From Whitmania pigra (taxonomy: Eukaryota; Annelida; Clitellata; Hirudinida; Haemopidae): 64,000 nucleotides of DNA. Within the stretch, counting starts at the first letter, position 1. Each line of letters opens with the position of its first letter. The stretch covers positions 1,562,001 through 1,626,000 of the forward strand of contig JAJTWR010000136.1 of NCBI GenBank assembly GCA_021613335.1, read 5' to 3'. Position numbers and translations under genes: made by a program. Shown piece after piece: positions 21,101 to 30,100 of this stretch. The notes beneath the pieces were generated by a model. The model ran no database searches and was not told where the DNA came from. It saw nothing but the letters and a program-made list of their open reading frames with translations.

Positions 21101-22085
21101 CAATGCAGTGATCATTGGGCTCAAAATTGTCTTCAAAACATACAAACTTTGATTTGTTAGTAACAATATGGGTTGTAGCACCACAATCAACCAGTAGACT
21201 GTCACGATCCACGCTTTGACACTCAGATACTTTGAAAAGAAATGAATCTGATTGTCCTCCTGCTTGCTTGTTCTCTGTGACAGACTTTGCACTGTGTTGT
21301 TTCTTTCTACATTTCAGTGTATTATGCGATGTACTTCTGCATACTTCACACCACTTCTTTTGAACAACTTTCACTGCTGGGTTTTGCTCTTTTCGCATTT
21401 TACATTCAAATGATTTGTGACCATATTTGCGGCATGTGAAACACTGTATGGATTTTGCATCATTTAACATAACATGATCCTCATGATCACGTGAGTAGAT
21501 CTGTTTTTCGTTTTCTTCAAAACTTCGCAAAGCAACTTTAAATTCTGCAAAACTGTGATCTCTATCTTTTTGTGTTGTAACAGTACAGAAAGTCTTGTAC
21601 GTCAGTGGCAGACCTTTCAGAATCATAGCTATGAGTAAACTTACCACTTCGCCAGCTCTCTTCAACGAAGATGCTGCGGTCTCAGCTCGCAACATATACT
21701 CAGTCGTACTTTCATTTTCGGACTTTGAAAGAGTCGTTAATTCATTGTACAGAGATATAATTTTGGGTTTTGACTTACCTAGGTAGTGTTCCCGCAGGAT
21801 TTCTAGTGCTTTCTTTCCATTGTCTCTGGCATCTCGTATGACTAGTGATAGACTTCGATCATCTAGACATTGAATAAGTTCGGCGAATGCCTCGGCATTT
21901 TTTTCAGCGTCTGGTTCTTCAGCACATACGAACACATCGTGAAGTTTCTGTAGTCTCATGAATCCCAAGAATTTGACTTCCCATAATTCATACCTTCTTT
22001 CGTCACCATCAAACATCAAACGCATCCTGGGCCCATAACCTGTTGAGTTTGTCATAACTAATGTCTGATGATGGAATAAATACAA
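18156..22085 (-). CDS. Ty1/copia Gag-Pol polyprotein, 1309 aa, uninterrupted but with a short integrase deletion
   Basis: Gag (about 11-210) is followed by two CCHC knuckles (215-228 CFTCRKYGHKSFEC; 246-259). Protease has the active site LLVDCGATTH (D300). Integrase has the HHCC zinc motif (about 430-467) and catalytic D493 (CDLSG) and D555 (TDNGTEF). RT has D902 and WVDD (989-992) in place of the usual YVDD. RNase H has D1158, E1200, D1237 and D1258. The acidic residue completing the DDE triad is at E583, but only 27 residues separate it from D555 against the usual 35: the conserved P-x-x-N-G block after SAP is missing, an in-frame loss of about 24 bp near 20343. The likely start is Met11 (22055), inside the LTR; Met1 is also there. 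Translation therefore runs through the primer-binding site. Confidence 0.95.
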   Translation of the reverse strand: MYLFHHQTLVMTNSTGYGPRMRLMFDGDERRYELWEVKFLGFMRLQKLHDVFVCAEEPDAEKNAEAFAELIQCLDDRSLSLVIRDARDNGKKALEILREHYLGKSKPKIISLYNELTTLSKSENESTTEYMLRAETAASSLKRAGEVVSLLIAMILKGLPLTYKTFCTVTTQKDRDHSFAEFKVALRSFEENEKQIYSRDHEDHVMLNDAKSIQCFTCRKYGHKSFECKMRKEQNPAVKVVQKKWCEVCRSTSHNTLKCRKKQHSAKSVTENKQAGGQSDSFLFKVSECQSVDRDSLLVDCGATTHIVTNKSKFVCFEDNFEPNDHCIELANGSRSIGIVQGRGTAKVCLQSLDGKPRDVNLENALYVPSYRQDIFSVQAATAKGATVNFSPHCAELVAQNGTIFNICKSGKLYYLNNVADRTNNKHSLHEWHLILGHCNVRDILKLESVVDGMKITDKSEFQCEVCTLGKMTQSFNRQSDVRAKEPLELVHCDLSGPITPTARNGFKYAVCFVDDLSGASTVYFLRQKCDVVHAAQKFFADCAPIAKVKRLRTDNGTEFTNRDFKSLLLKHQIKHEKSAPVERSWRSLFEMARCLLIQSQLPKELWTYAVRAAAYTRNRCFCPRTGKTPYENLTGKKPDLSRMSVFGSTCYAFVQDKKKLDPRSEKAVFIGYDHESPAYLVYFKNSGVVKKSRCVRFTNKFDSNESEVVVSDFSDGYIDQKLTGVETETKADVRSDEIAQTETQDTSNSDSIVRKYPKRNTNKPKYLSDYILNDDSINLNVHYCYKMSDMPNTYNEAISSSESRYWKQAMSEEMNSLMENDTFEQCLLPESRKVIKGRWVYAVKFGPDGSEQYKARYVAKGYSQIKDIDYTETFSPTVRVTSIRMMMQLAVQRNLIVHQMDVKTAYLNAPIDCELYIEQPEGFSVDDKTDNKIVLKLKKSLYGLKQSGRNWNNMLHDFLISESFEQSSADHCVYTRLNTDSKVIILFWVDDIIIAASDESVLKSVKQSLHSKFKMKDLGQLTWFLGMQFECSSGGERIKVNQSKYVEKMLSKFNMSDCKPRSTPCDLNLNKLKDEDTVDFENVHLYRSVIGSLIYAMSATRPDLCFVVSYLSQFTSKPMNIHMTMAKHVLRYLKGTMNYSLIFKRSDGDLDLIGYCDADWANSKDRRSITGYGFMLSSTGPLISWKSRKQPTIALSTCEAEYMSMCAAVQEAKFLMCLLKDMTGGITNNSVTLNVDNQSAIELTKNPVFHQRSKHIDIKYHFIRSEVASGFIKPKYIPSEKNIADMFTKSLSINKLRTFIPAIMNVLD

Positions 22086-22282
22086 AGTTGTATCAGAAGG
22101 TTAATGTAGTTTATTTAAACTAAATAAACATCTAAGAAACGACTAAGAAACTACGTAAGAACTCGACTCGACGAACTACACGACAATGGCAATCAAAACA
22201 GTTTAGAACTAGCTAAGCGTCCCCAGACAACAAAACATAGATACATATATCATATTAAATCACACATAGTTTAAACTCAACA
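22041..22282 (-). repeat. copia 5' LTR
   Basis: 242 bp, carrying the presumed promoter and the Gag-Pol start codon (22055 or 22085) read on the minus strand. It abuts the primer-binding site at 22040. Confidence 0.95.
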
Positions 22283-22301
22283 AAAAGGTTGGACATTCCT
22301 G

Positions 22302-22740
22302 CTCTAGAATTTGGAATAGCTATGGATTGCATTCTTCGATTTCTTCTTTCTTATTCGTAATGGCGATGCAGATTCTATTGAAGGCAGCCGTGTCTCGTAT
22401 TTCAGAGGCGCACCTTGGTAAAGGTACTTGCCTCCAATAAAAGCATTCATGGATGACACTACCCCGATCATGAACAGGAAAGAGGTTGTCCAAAATACTC
22501 TGGACAAATTGAACTACCTTCTAGGGTGGTGTCGAATGGCTTTCAAGCTTGCGAAATCCAGAAGTCTCGCCCTGGTCAAGGGGAAAATCCGCAGGAACAT
22601 GTTCTTCGATGTGACGTAACAGCGAATCTCCGCAGTATCCGAAAACCGGTGAAAAGTTTTGGAAAGGTTTTCGACGAATCACCGACAAGAGTATGAAGGG
22701 CGCCATACTTCAACAAGCCATCAAGAGACTACAAGCGATC
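22302..22740 (+). mobile_element. R2/Hero/NeSL-like LINE, continuation of RT after the hAT insertion
   Basis: Resumes with GIAMDC-like coding, then LPPIKAFMDDTTPIMN (the RT DD box), WCRMAFKLAKSRSLALVKG, an SEKPVKSFGK stretch and KSMKGAILQQAIKRLQAIE. The FMDDT form of the RT catalytic motif and the KSRSL block are typical of this LINE group. A stop after DVT and a frameshift near 22650 disable it. Similarity fades after about 22750, where GC-rich unassigned DNA follows to 23100. Confidence 0.8.
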
Positions 22741-23126
22741 GAGGCGAAATTTTCGGGACTCGACCGCGGGCTTTTTCGCGGCCGTGATTTGGACCGCAGT
22801 TTATGTTGCTTTGCGAGTCCGCGGTCAAGTCCATTTCTTCCGACAACACCGCGTCTCTCGGTCAATGGTTTGGCCCCGTCGTTCGGTGGATCATTCACAC
22901 CGGAGATCGAAGGCTTTCCCCGGTTTCCTGTGGTAGACTCTTAAGACTTCTTCTGGTTTCTCATGTGCCAGATTCAGAATGAAGCCGCTGCTGTGGCCTC
23001 AAACATCCTTGTCATAGCTTTTGTTCTCTCCCGGCTGGGCAATCCAATCTTAGTGAGGAAATCTTAAGTCGACTTGCCGACCACGCCCCTTGCGCCAAGC
23101 TTGATGGGGAAGAGGTCTGTACGGTA

Positions 23127-23612
23127 TCAGGCTTTCAGGTGATCGTCAGATCTATATGCTTTGAGCGCATTGTTGTCCTCCCACGTAACCGTCAGCTCCA
23201 CCAGAATGATGTCATCAATGGCGATACGAGTACCAGATCTGGCCTCTTGCCACTTTCTATCAGCACCTGCCTCATCCCTTCTAAGTCGGCTGCGACGGTA
23301 CAGTTTGCCTCTGCTCGCTTGGGGTTTGACATCTCTTTTTGCAGAGGTGTGCGAAGCAATCTCGCAAGAAGTAAATCTTTCACTGATTTGCGATTGCGCG
23401 CGAGTTTGCTTTGGAGCCTGCTGCTTTTGCTTCACACACTTCTCGAAGGACGTGGTTATATCGCCATGTGTACCGACCATTGGCAAGGGCAATTGCTGAG
23501 CACGTGATGCAGTGTCTCGGTACCCGCCGCAGAGCCGGCATTCGGTGTCTTCCACCAGACCCCACTTCTGCAAATTGTCCCTGGAGGGCAACTGGTCGTA
23601 CATTGACCTTAT
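23127..23612 (-). mobile_element. R2-like LINE C-terminal fragment (zinc knuckle and restriction-like endonuclease), inverted relative to the RT part
   Basis: The minus strand encodes YDQLPSRDNLQKWGLVEDTE, a CRLCGG knuckle, a second overlapping frame with ALANGRYTWRYNHVLREV, and then IILVELTVTWEDN, which corresponds to the PD-(D/E)xK-type VELTVPWE motif of R2-group endonucleases. A frameshift separates the knuckle from its continuation. It lies tail-to-tail with the RT fragment on the plus strand, so it is a second copy or an inverted rearrangement. Confidence 0.75.
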
Positions 23613-23639
23613 CGCACAGGCAAGTCAGAATGTTGAAGG

Positions 23640-24175
23640 AATGTTAAAACAATGTTGAAAGAACATTGAAGGAATGATGAATTGAGTTTATAGTATATCT
23701 TCTATAGGCTTCTAAGTTTGTGTTTGAAATTCAATATCTAATAAGCTTAGTGTTTGTTGGGCTAATTTAAGCGTCATTTCTTATGAATTTATTCATACAT
23801 AAAGATGAGTTCCGGCACCTTTTTTTTTTTATAAAATGTAGCGCTGCATAAAACTGCGTTTTATAAATGTTTCTTAATCTAATTATTTCGATATATGGAC
23901 AGTATTTTCTTGTGCTAAACTTATTTTTAAAGAATGAGAATTTTATTTGTTATAGCAAGATTCATTTCAAAGAGTTTTTTTTATAATTATTGCAAAATTT
24001 AAATTTATTTCAAGTTATTGTAAAAGGTAATAAAAATATAATTAAATAACATTTGGAAATCATTAAAGCAGAGTCGCCGAGCTCAGATGAATCCTGCCAA
24101 TACGGGTCCTCCCCGAAGTTTTCTTAATCAGAGGTTAAATTACTTGAATAAGTCGCTAGCAAATACGTTTTTATA
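23640..24175. promoter_or_regulatory. CHP1 upstream region, AT-rich, no recognised element
   Basis: No repeat domain or ORF is recognisable. The CHP1 promoter and 5' UTR must lie here. GAGTTCCGGCACC followed by a T-run (about 23808-23830) resembles a sequence near 42427 (GAGTCCCGGCAC then T-run), probably a shared repeat end. Confidence 0.4.
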
Positions 24176-27100
24176 ATGGGTTCTAAGGTCTCAACTTTGC
24201 TTCAACCTGCGGAAGTCGAAGAAATTCAAAGAGAAACAGGATGTAAGTGTTACTCTTTGTTTACTGAATAAAACATACTCGTGAAACGAACTATTTTATT
24301 TAGTCACGCCTAATCAGATTTATAGGCTGTACAGCAGATTTACGAGGTTAGATAAGAATGCCAATGGATATCTATGGTAAGTTTAGTCAGTTAATGCAGG
24401 TATTCTTGTTTTGAAATGTATGAGTTTGACTTAATAACACATGATAAATAAAGTAGAATAATTATCATGGTATTCTTAAAAATCTGTATTTTAGTTGACA
24501 TAATTATTTGAAGATTAGTGAACAAGTTTAAATTTGATATCAGCACATGCAGGCTTATACTAATTTTATTAGTACTTTATAGCAAAGAAGATTTCTTTAG
24601 AATTCCTGAACTTGCAATCAACCCATTAAGTGAAAGAATTGTTTATGCTTTTTTTTCAGAAGAGTGAGTTTACTATATAAATTTCATGAGACACTAAGCA
24701 TATAATTGTACATTGATAGTAAAGGATACTTTTAATAGTTAATTGTCTTGAATCCTTTCAATGTTATTTAAATGATGTTGGTATTGATGTTCATCAATAT
24801 GATGAATGGTAAAAGGTTGCAATAGATTTAGAGGTTCAGAATTGACATTAGGGTGTTTCTAAAAAACTGAAATCTTGAGAACAAAAAGTAACCATCATTA
24901 TGTAATGCTGGCTGTAGAGGTTTGATAAAAACTGAAGCAGAAAATAATATTTAGGACTTGCTCAATTCTTAGAAAATTGACTGACAACTTAGCTGCACAA
25001 GCAGTTAGCTTTGTTGGTACTCGCATAAGATTCCAACTCACTTTATGGAAGTCTTGAGACATACTTTTTGTCACAATGTTTTGAAGCTTCTTCAGCCTTG
25101 GTTTGATTCATTTCAGAGACTCATGTGGTCCATCAACCTCGTCGATTGCAACTACCAAGTAGATCTTAGTGATCTAGACTAGTGGTCCCCAACCCTGGGG
25201 CCGCCCAAGGAACATTAAGTTATTTCCATTTTATTATTATTTACAAAAATTAAAATAGTTAGGGCTTGAGAACGACTGCTGCCATCTCTTTGTTAGCATG
25301 TTATTTAACAGAATATTGATGTCTTTAAAGTTATTAAGTCCAAATCATCTTAGTTATGCAATGGACTCTAATCAAATAAATAAAGTTAAAGTTATTAACC
25401 ACATCAAAGAACATGCCCTTAACTTGTGCCTGTTTGATCAGCTTTGGGAGGAGGTAGACAAAGGGCACAGATGCCTTCTCTTATGAGAAAAATGACAACT
25501 GTTTCCATGTTGGCAGACAAAGTAGCTGCATTTGAAGCCAGACTAGAGTTGTGGGAACGGTGCATAAACAGAGGCATTTTGAACATGCTTCAGACATTAT
25601 CATTTATTTTATGCGAGCCTGGGAATTCATTCTCTCAGGTGAACCTGTCTTTGGTTTGAATTGGGTGCTACGTCCCAACCGCAAAAGACCCAAGAACTGG
25701 TAAGGAATGGATGACACATTTGTCAATAAACTAGGCAAATCTAGCATGTCTGGGTAAGAAGATCAACTACTGGAGATTGCTAATGACGGCATCCTTAAAA
25801 CTACGTTTGAGACAACAACTCTGCCAGTGTTCTGGATTAAAGTCATTGCGGAATACCCCGAGATTGCCACCACAGCAATTAAATCTCTGATGCCATTTCA
25901 GACATACTATCTGTGTGAAGCGGGGTTTTCAGCAGTGGCAGCAGCCAAAACAATGGTATAAACTGGACATAAGCAACACAATTCAGTTGTCATTGTCTCC
26001 TATTACCCCCACATAGAACCGTCTCATTGCAAAGAAACAAGCTCAGGGTTCTCATTGATTTAGCATTCTAGTGAGTTAAAATGTTAAATCACTTTATATT
26101 CATTTTTTTGATTAACTGTATTTTATTTTGAAGACTTGTTTTGAAACAATTAAATCAAAATATAAACAATTAACATCACCCCCCAGAAAGTCCATGGTAA
26201 AATAATCAAACGTTGACCGGTCTGCAGTGAGAAAAATGTTGGGGGCTGCTGATCTAGTCCACCATAGTGTTGCAACCATGGTGATAGCATATTTTTGTAA
26301 TTAAATTTATATTGCTACATTTGACCATACATTTAGAATTTAGTGTGGCTGCTCATTGGCACAAAATTAAGATTATATCAGTCCACACCAGCTTATATAT
26401 TCCACATAAGATCCAACAAATCCTAAAGACTCACAGAAATGTTTGTTTTGTTATTCAGTTCAATTCATCAAATTGTTACTCAATAAACTTATTAGCTAAC
26501 TCATAGTTTGAGGAACCCTGGTTTAATTAAATAGTAATGATGCAGGCTTTTCTTCAAAAAGGCAAATGCTGTAAGAGTTTCAGCAAAGTACCAAAAGGTC
26601 ATGCTCAAATGCTCTGGTAAGAGATTTCAGCTTTTGTCTGAAGTAGTGGCTTGATGTAGTGGCAATATGCCTTGTGAATCGTGCCAGAGTACTGAAACTT
26701 CATATCCTGTGAGCTGGAGATTGCTAATGATGGCGGTAATGCCCGAAAAATAAGAAATTAGTCTCACTCCTTAGGGAGCTAAAATTCTTTAAAGTAGCCA
26801 AACAATCCATGTTAGGGGATTTCAAGACACCAAGCTTTTGAGAGAACATTTTCTGAGAGTTACTGCACTATGAAGCTTTGGGACACCCAACAATTTTGCC
26901 ACATTCTGTCATAAAACCAATGTAGAAACTCAACCAATTTATTTGACCAGTAGGATCATTGAACAGCAACTGCTCTTGACAAAAATATCAGCACTCGAAA
27001 TGTTTGCACCAAACTAATCAAACTATTTTTATGAAAAGTTGCAAAAGAAATATTTTGCAGGAAAATGCAAAATTTTTTATTTTTGAACATTAATTGAATT

Positions 27101-30100
27101 GAGCATGTTCTAAATATTAATATGTTTTTATATTTATAATTTGGCTACAGTCTATATGAGCCATACTAAAATGGAGGGTTGGTAGAAAAAATTATATTTA
27201 ATTAAAAAATTGTCTTTGTTCAACATTCTAGATAAAAATTTGATGAGATTTGCAATATGTGCATGTGCTAATTGAATTGCCAGTTATTAATAGAAAAAGT
27301 CAATTTAAAATAATCTAAACTTTCACACTTCCAAAAATTTAGTATTTCATTTTTGTAGGGGCCCTGATAATGACCAAGTAAATTTTAAACAATTTTCTCG
27401 GGTTTTGGCAAGGTTCCTTCTTACTAAGTCAAAAGGAGAAAACAAGTTGAACTCTAGAGAAGAAAAGCTGAAATGTTAGTAATTATGCATTTTTTAAGAT
27501 GTAGTTATAGAAACTCTTATGAGCTGCCAGGAAGTGAACTCCTAACTGAGCTGCAACAAAGCAATAGTCTTGGACACTTGGCCACTGAGGCTCAGGTGGC
27601 ATTTGTTAAGATGTAATGTTATTCATTAGTTAATGCAGTAGTTCTCAGAACCTCTTTCTATAAGGCCTACAATTACATTTTACTTACATTTTGTAGCCCA
27701 CATTATTTGTATTTATCCAAATTTTTGAGTGCCCAGTTAGAATGAAGCCACTTAATTGATCCAACATTTACATAGCGCCTCTACCTGAGGGCAATCCCTG
27801 TGCAGGCTGGGTTGCGAATATGACACATAATGACTGTTGCTGTTATTGTCTCAAGCTGGAACGCTACCCATTCAGCCAACCTGCATGAAAGTAACAAAGT
27901 GTTATTGAAAACTTTGTTAGCATGTAATTTGCTATGCAAATGCAGTAATAAACAGACATGGGTAAACGGGCAGTTGTGCACATGATAATTGCTCGGTTAG
28001 ACAATTGCACACAGAAATATAATGTTAATGTGGAGTTTAAAAAGGGGCCGTCCATAAAGTGCGTCATGTTCGAGGGGGAGGGGATTCTAAGAAAGTGTGA
28101 CAGTTTGTCAGGGGAAGTGGAGAGTTAACCATTGTGTTATGTCACACAAATTAGAAAATTTTCAAAATTTTGTAATAAATTTTTAAAATGCTGATTCCAT
28201 ATAATCTTTGGGAATGAAGCTCCGAAAATAACGATTAGCTTTGTTTATTGCTCAGTATTTCTAATGGTGACAGTCAAACTGATCTATTCACAGAACGACA
28301 CACCCCAAACATATCGATATATAAACATATTTATGAGCAGTCACATTTGGAAAAGTTATCATAAATTTTAGGATCTAAAAAAATGTTTTAATAACGTCCG
28401 TTGCATATCTAGATGATTAGGACGGTAATTTTAGGATCTAATGAAGTTTGTTTCTTGAGCCAGGATGATAAAGCGAGAGTATAGTGGAATATCGAGTCAG
28501 CTTACCAAACCATGATTATGTTGGTGCAGCTAAACACAAAATGATTCCGTCAGTGATATGTTGCGACGTGAAATGTGTTAAAATGCGAAACTCATATTTC
28601 AGTATTCTACCTGGCAGATTTTTTTCTGCTCCTATTCCAATCAACCAAACAAGTGCTTAAAGCCTCAGAAAGAGCAGATCCGGAATCTCATAAATTTCCT
28701 TCCCTGTTTGTGACACTAACTCTAAACTTTGATGACATTTTGCCTTGATCAATGAGCAAACTGCGGCCACATGACCTCTATTGTCCATCTTTGCAGAGCA
28801 GTTTGCAGGATCAAAAAAAGTTTTTTCACAATACTTTGCTTCATAAGCAATGTTAAAAAAACATGACAGCACAAAGTTCAAGCTGTGGATTGTGTCCTGA
28901 CAAACATTGGCCCAGAGATAACTCGTGCAAAGTGCATCAGACCTGTTTGAATTGCTGCTAGGAGGCAAAGGGAATTAATGGTAGTTATAGACAGGAAAGA
29001 AAACACAGAAGATATTGAGTGGCTGGATGAGGGTGAAGTGGACTTATCTTCAGTTGTCCTTCCGGGGAACTCTGGTGATGCCTTTAATAACTACGATGGA
29101 AGAACACTTAACTTCACCTTGGATAGATGATATCTTGTAAATTTTTTAAATTAATAAAAGCATACTAAATCAATATGAAACAAAAGTATTTCTAATAAAT
29201 GGTAGCATTACTTTTTATTATACAAGTTGCTTTGTGACATTGTTTAAAATTATTATAATGTAATTGTCAAGAAATTTCTAGTTTATTAATGTTAAATATA
29301 ACAATGTTTTTAGGTAAGTGTTTTAGATTTAAGTTTAATCAGTTGTTAAATTTTTGGTTCGTACATGTAACTGTTGGGGGGCTTTGAGGTTTGTGACATA
29401 CTTTTTAGGGGGTCTGAGATTTGTGACAGAACTTGACATGGGGGAGGGGGTGGGTAAAATGGTGTGACTTAGTTTATGGATGGCCCCAAATGAGTGGGAC
29501 TCAGGAACAAGTTTTTAAAAATGTTAATTTTATGATCACAACCTTTACATTTTTTGGCTTTTCTGTTATGAAATTTACATAAGTAAGGGGGCTGTGTTTC
29601 TGCTTAGTCTTGATAACCCAGCACAGCATGACAAACTTATTCATCTGGTTCTCCTCTGAGGCCTGACAACTTAATTAATTTCTTTGGCAATATGTGCAAA
29701 GGTTGAAGTATTATTTATTGAATGCAGCATACTTCAGCACCACTGTCAACTAATGCAGAAATTGTTAGTAACTGATCAATGAGTACATCTTTATATGATT
29801 TAAGATGATACTCATCTGCATCAATAATCGACTCATCATCATCTTGTGATTATGTTACTTCTTTATTTTCAATAAAAGAACATCCAAAAGATTTATCAGT
29901 AAATTTATGAAGAGAACATGGCTTGACAATAATTTACATTACTGTTTCTTACTAAAAAAAAGTATTTGGATTATTAAGAGGACATTCCTTGATTAAATGT
30001 CCTTTTTATGACATTTGAAGCAATTACTTGTATCATTACTTTTAATAGTATCAACAGGTGCATTGGTAGTCCTAATTGGAGTCTGAGCTACAGTTTCTCT

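Larger units (their letters stand above)
17870..22282 (-). mobile_element. Full-length Ty1/copia LTR retrotransposon, very recent insertion
   Basis: Two 242-bp LTRs (17870-18111 and 22041-22282), both starting TGTTGAGTTT and ending AAACTCAACA, appear identical by eye. The flanking 5-bp duplication AAAAG is at 17865-17869 and 22283-22287. On the minus strand the 5' LTR is directly followed by a primer-binding site GGTTATGGGCCCAG (22040-22027), complementary to the anticodon arm of initiator tRNA-Met, as in Drosophila copia. A polypurine tract AAGAGGGAG (about 18120-18112) precedes the 3' LTR. One long ORF fills the interior. Confidence 0.97.
16725..22301 (+). mobile_element. hAT DNA transposon (GTF2IRD2-type transposase remnant), itself split by the copia element
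   Basis: Left end CAGGGTTATCCAACC and right end GGTTGGACATTCCTG are inverted terminal repeats, flanked by 8-bp duplications CTCTAGAG (16717-16724) and CTCTAGAA (22302-22309), the hAT hallmark. Without the copia insert it is about 1.16 kb. Decayed coding pieces include KMKNTKSKLNSLLTDEHLAA-like and LRISTSTEADIDYLC (about 17580-17690), matching the hAT dimerisation end of GTF2IRD2/ZBED-type transposases, with QGKDQL and a FIQKLKL stretch upstream. Multiple stops show it is dead. It interrupts the R2-like LINE RT. Confidence 0.85.

Noticed and set aside
18373..21786. Several plus-strand ORFs (18373-18669, 19181-19476, 20096-20392, 21595-21786)
   Set aside because: All are antisense shadows of the copia Gag-Pol frame.
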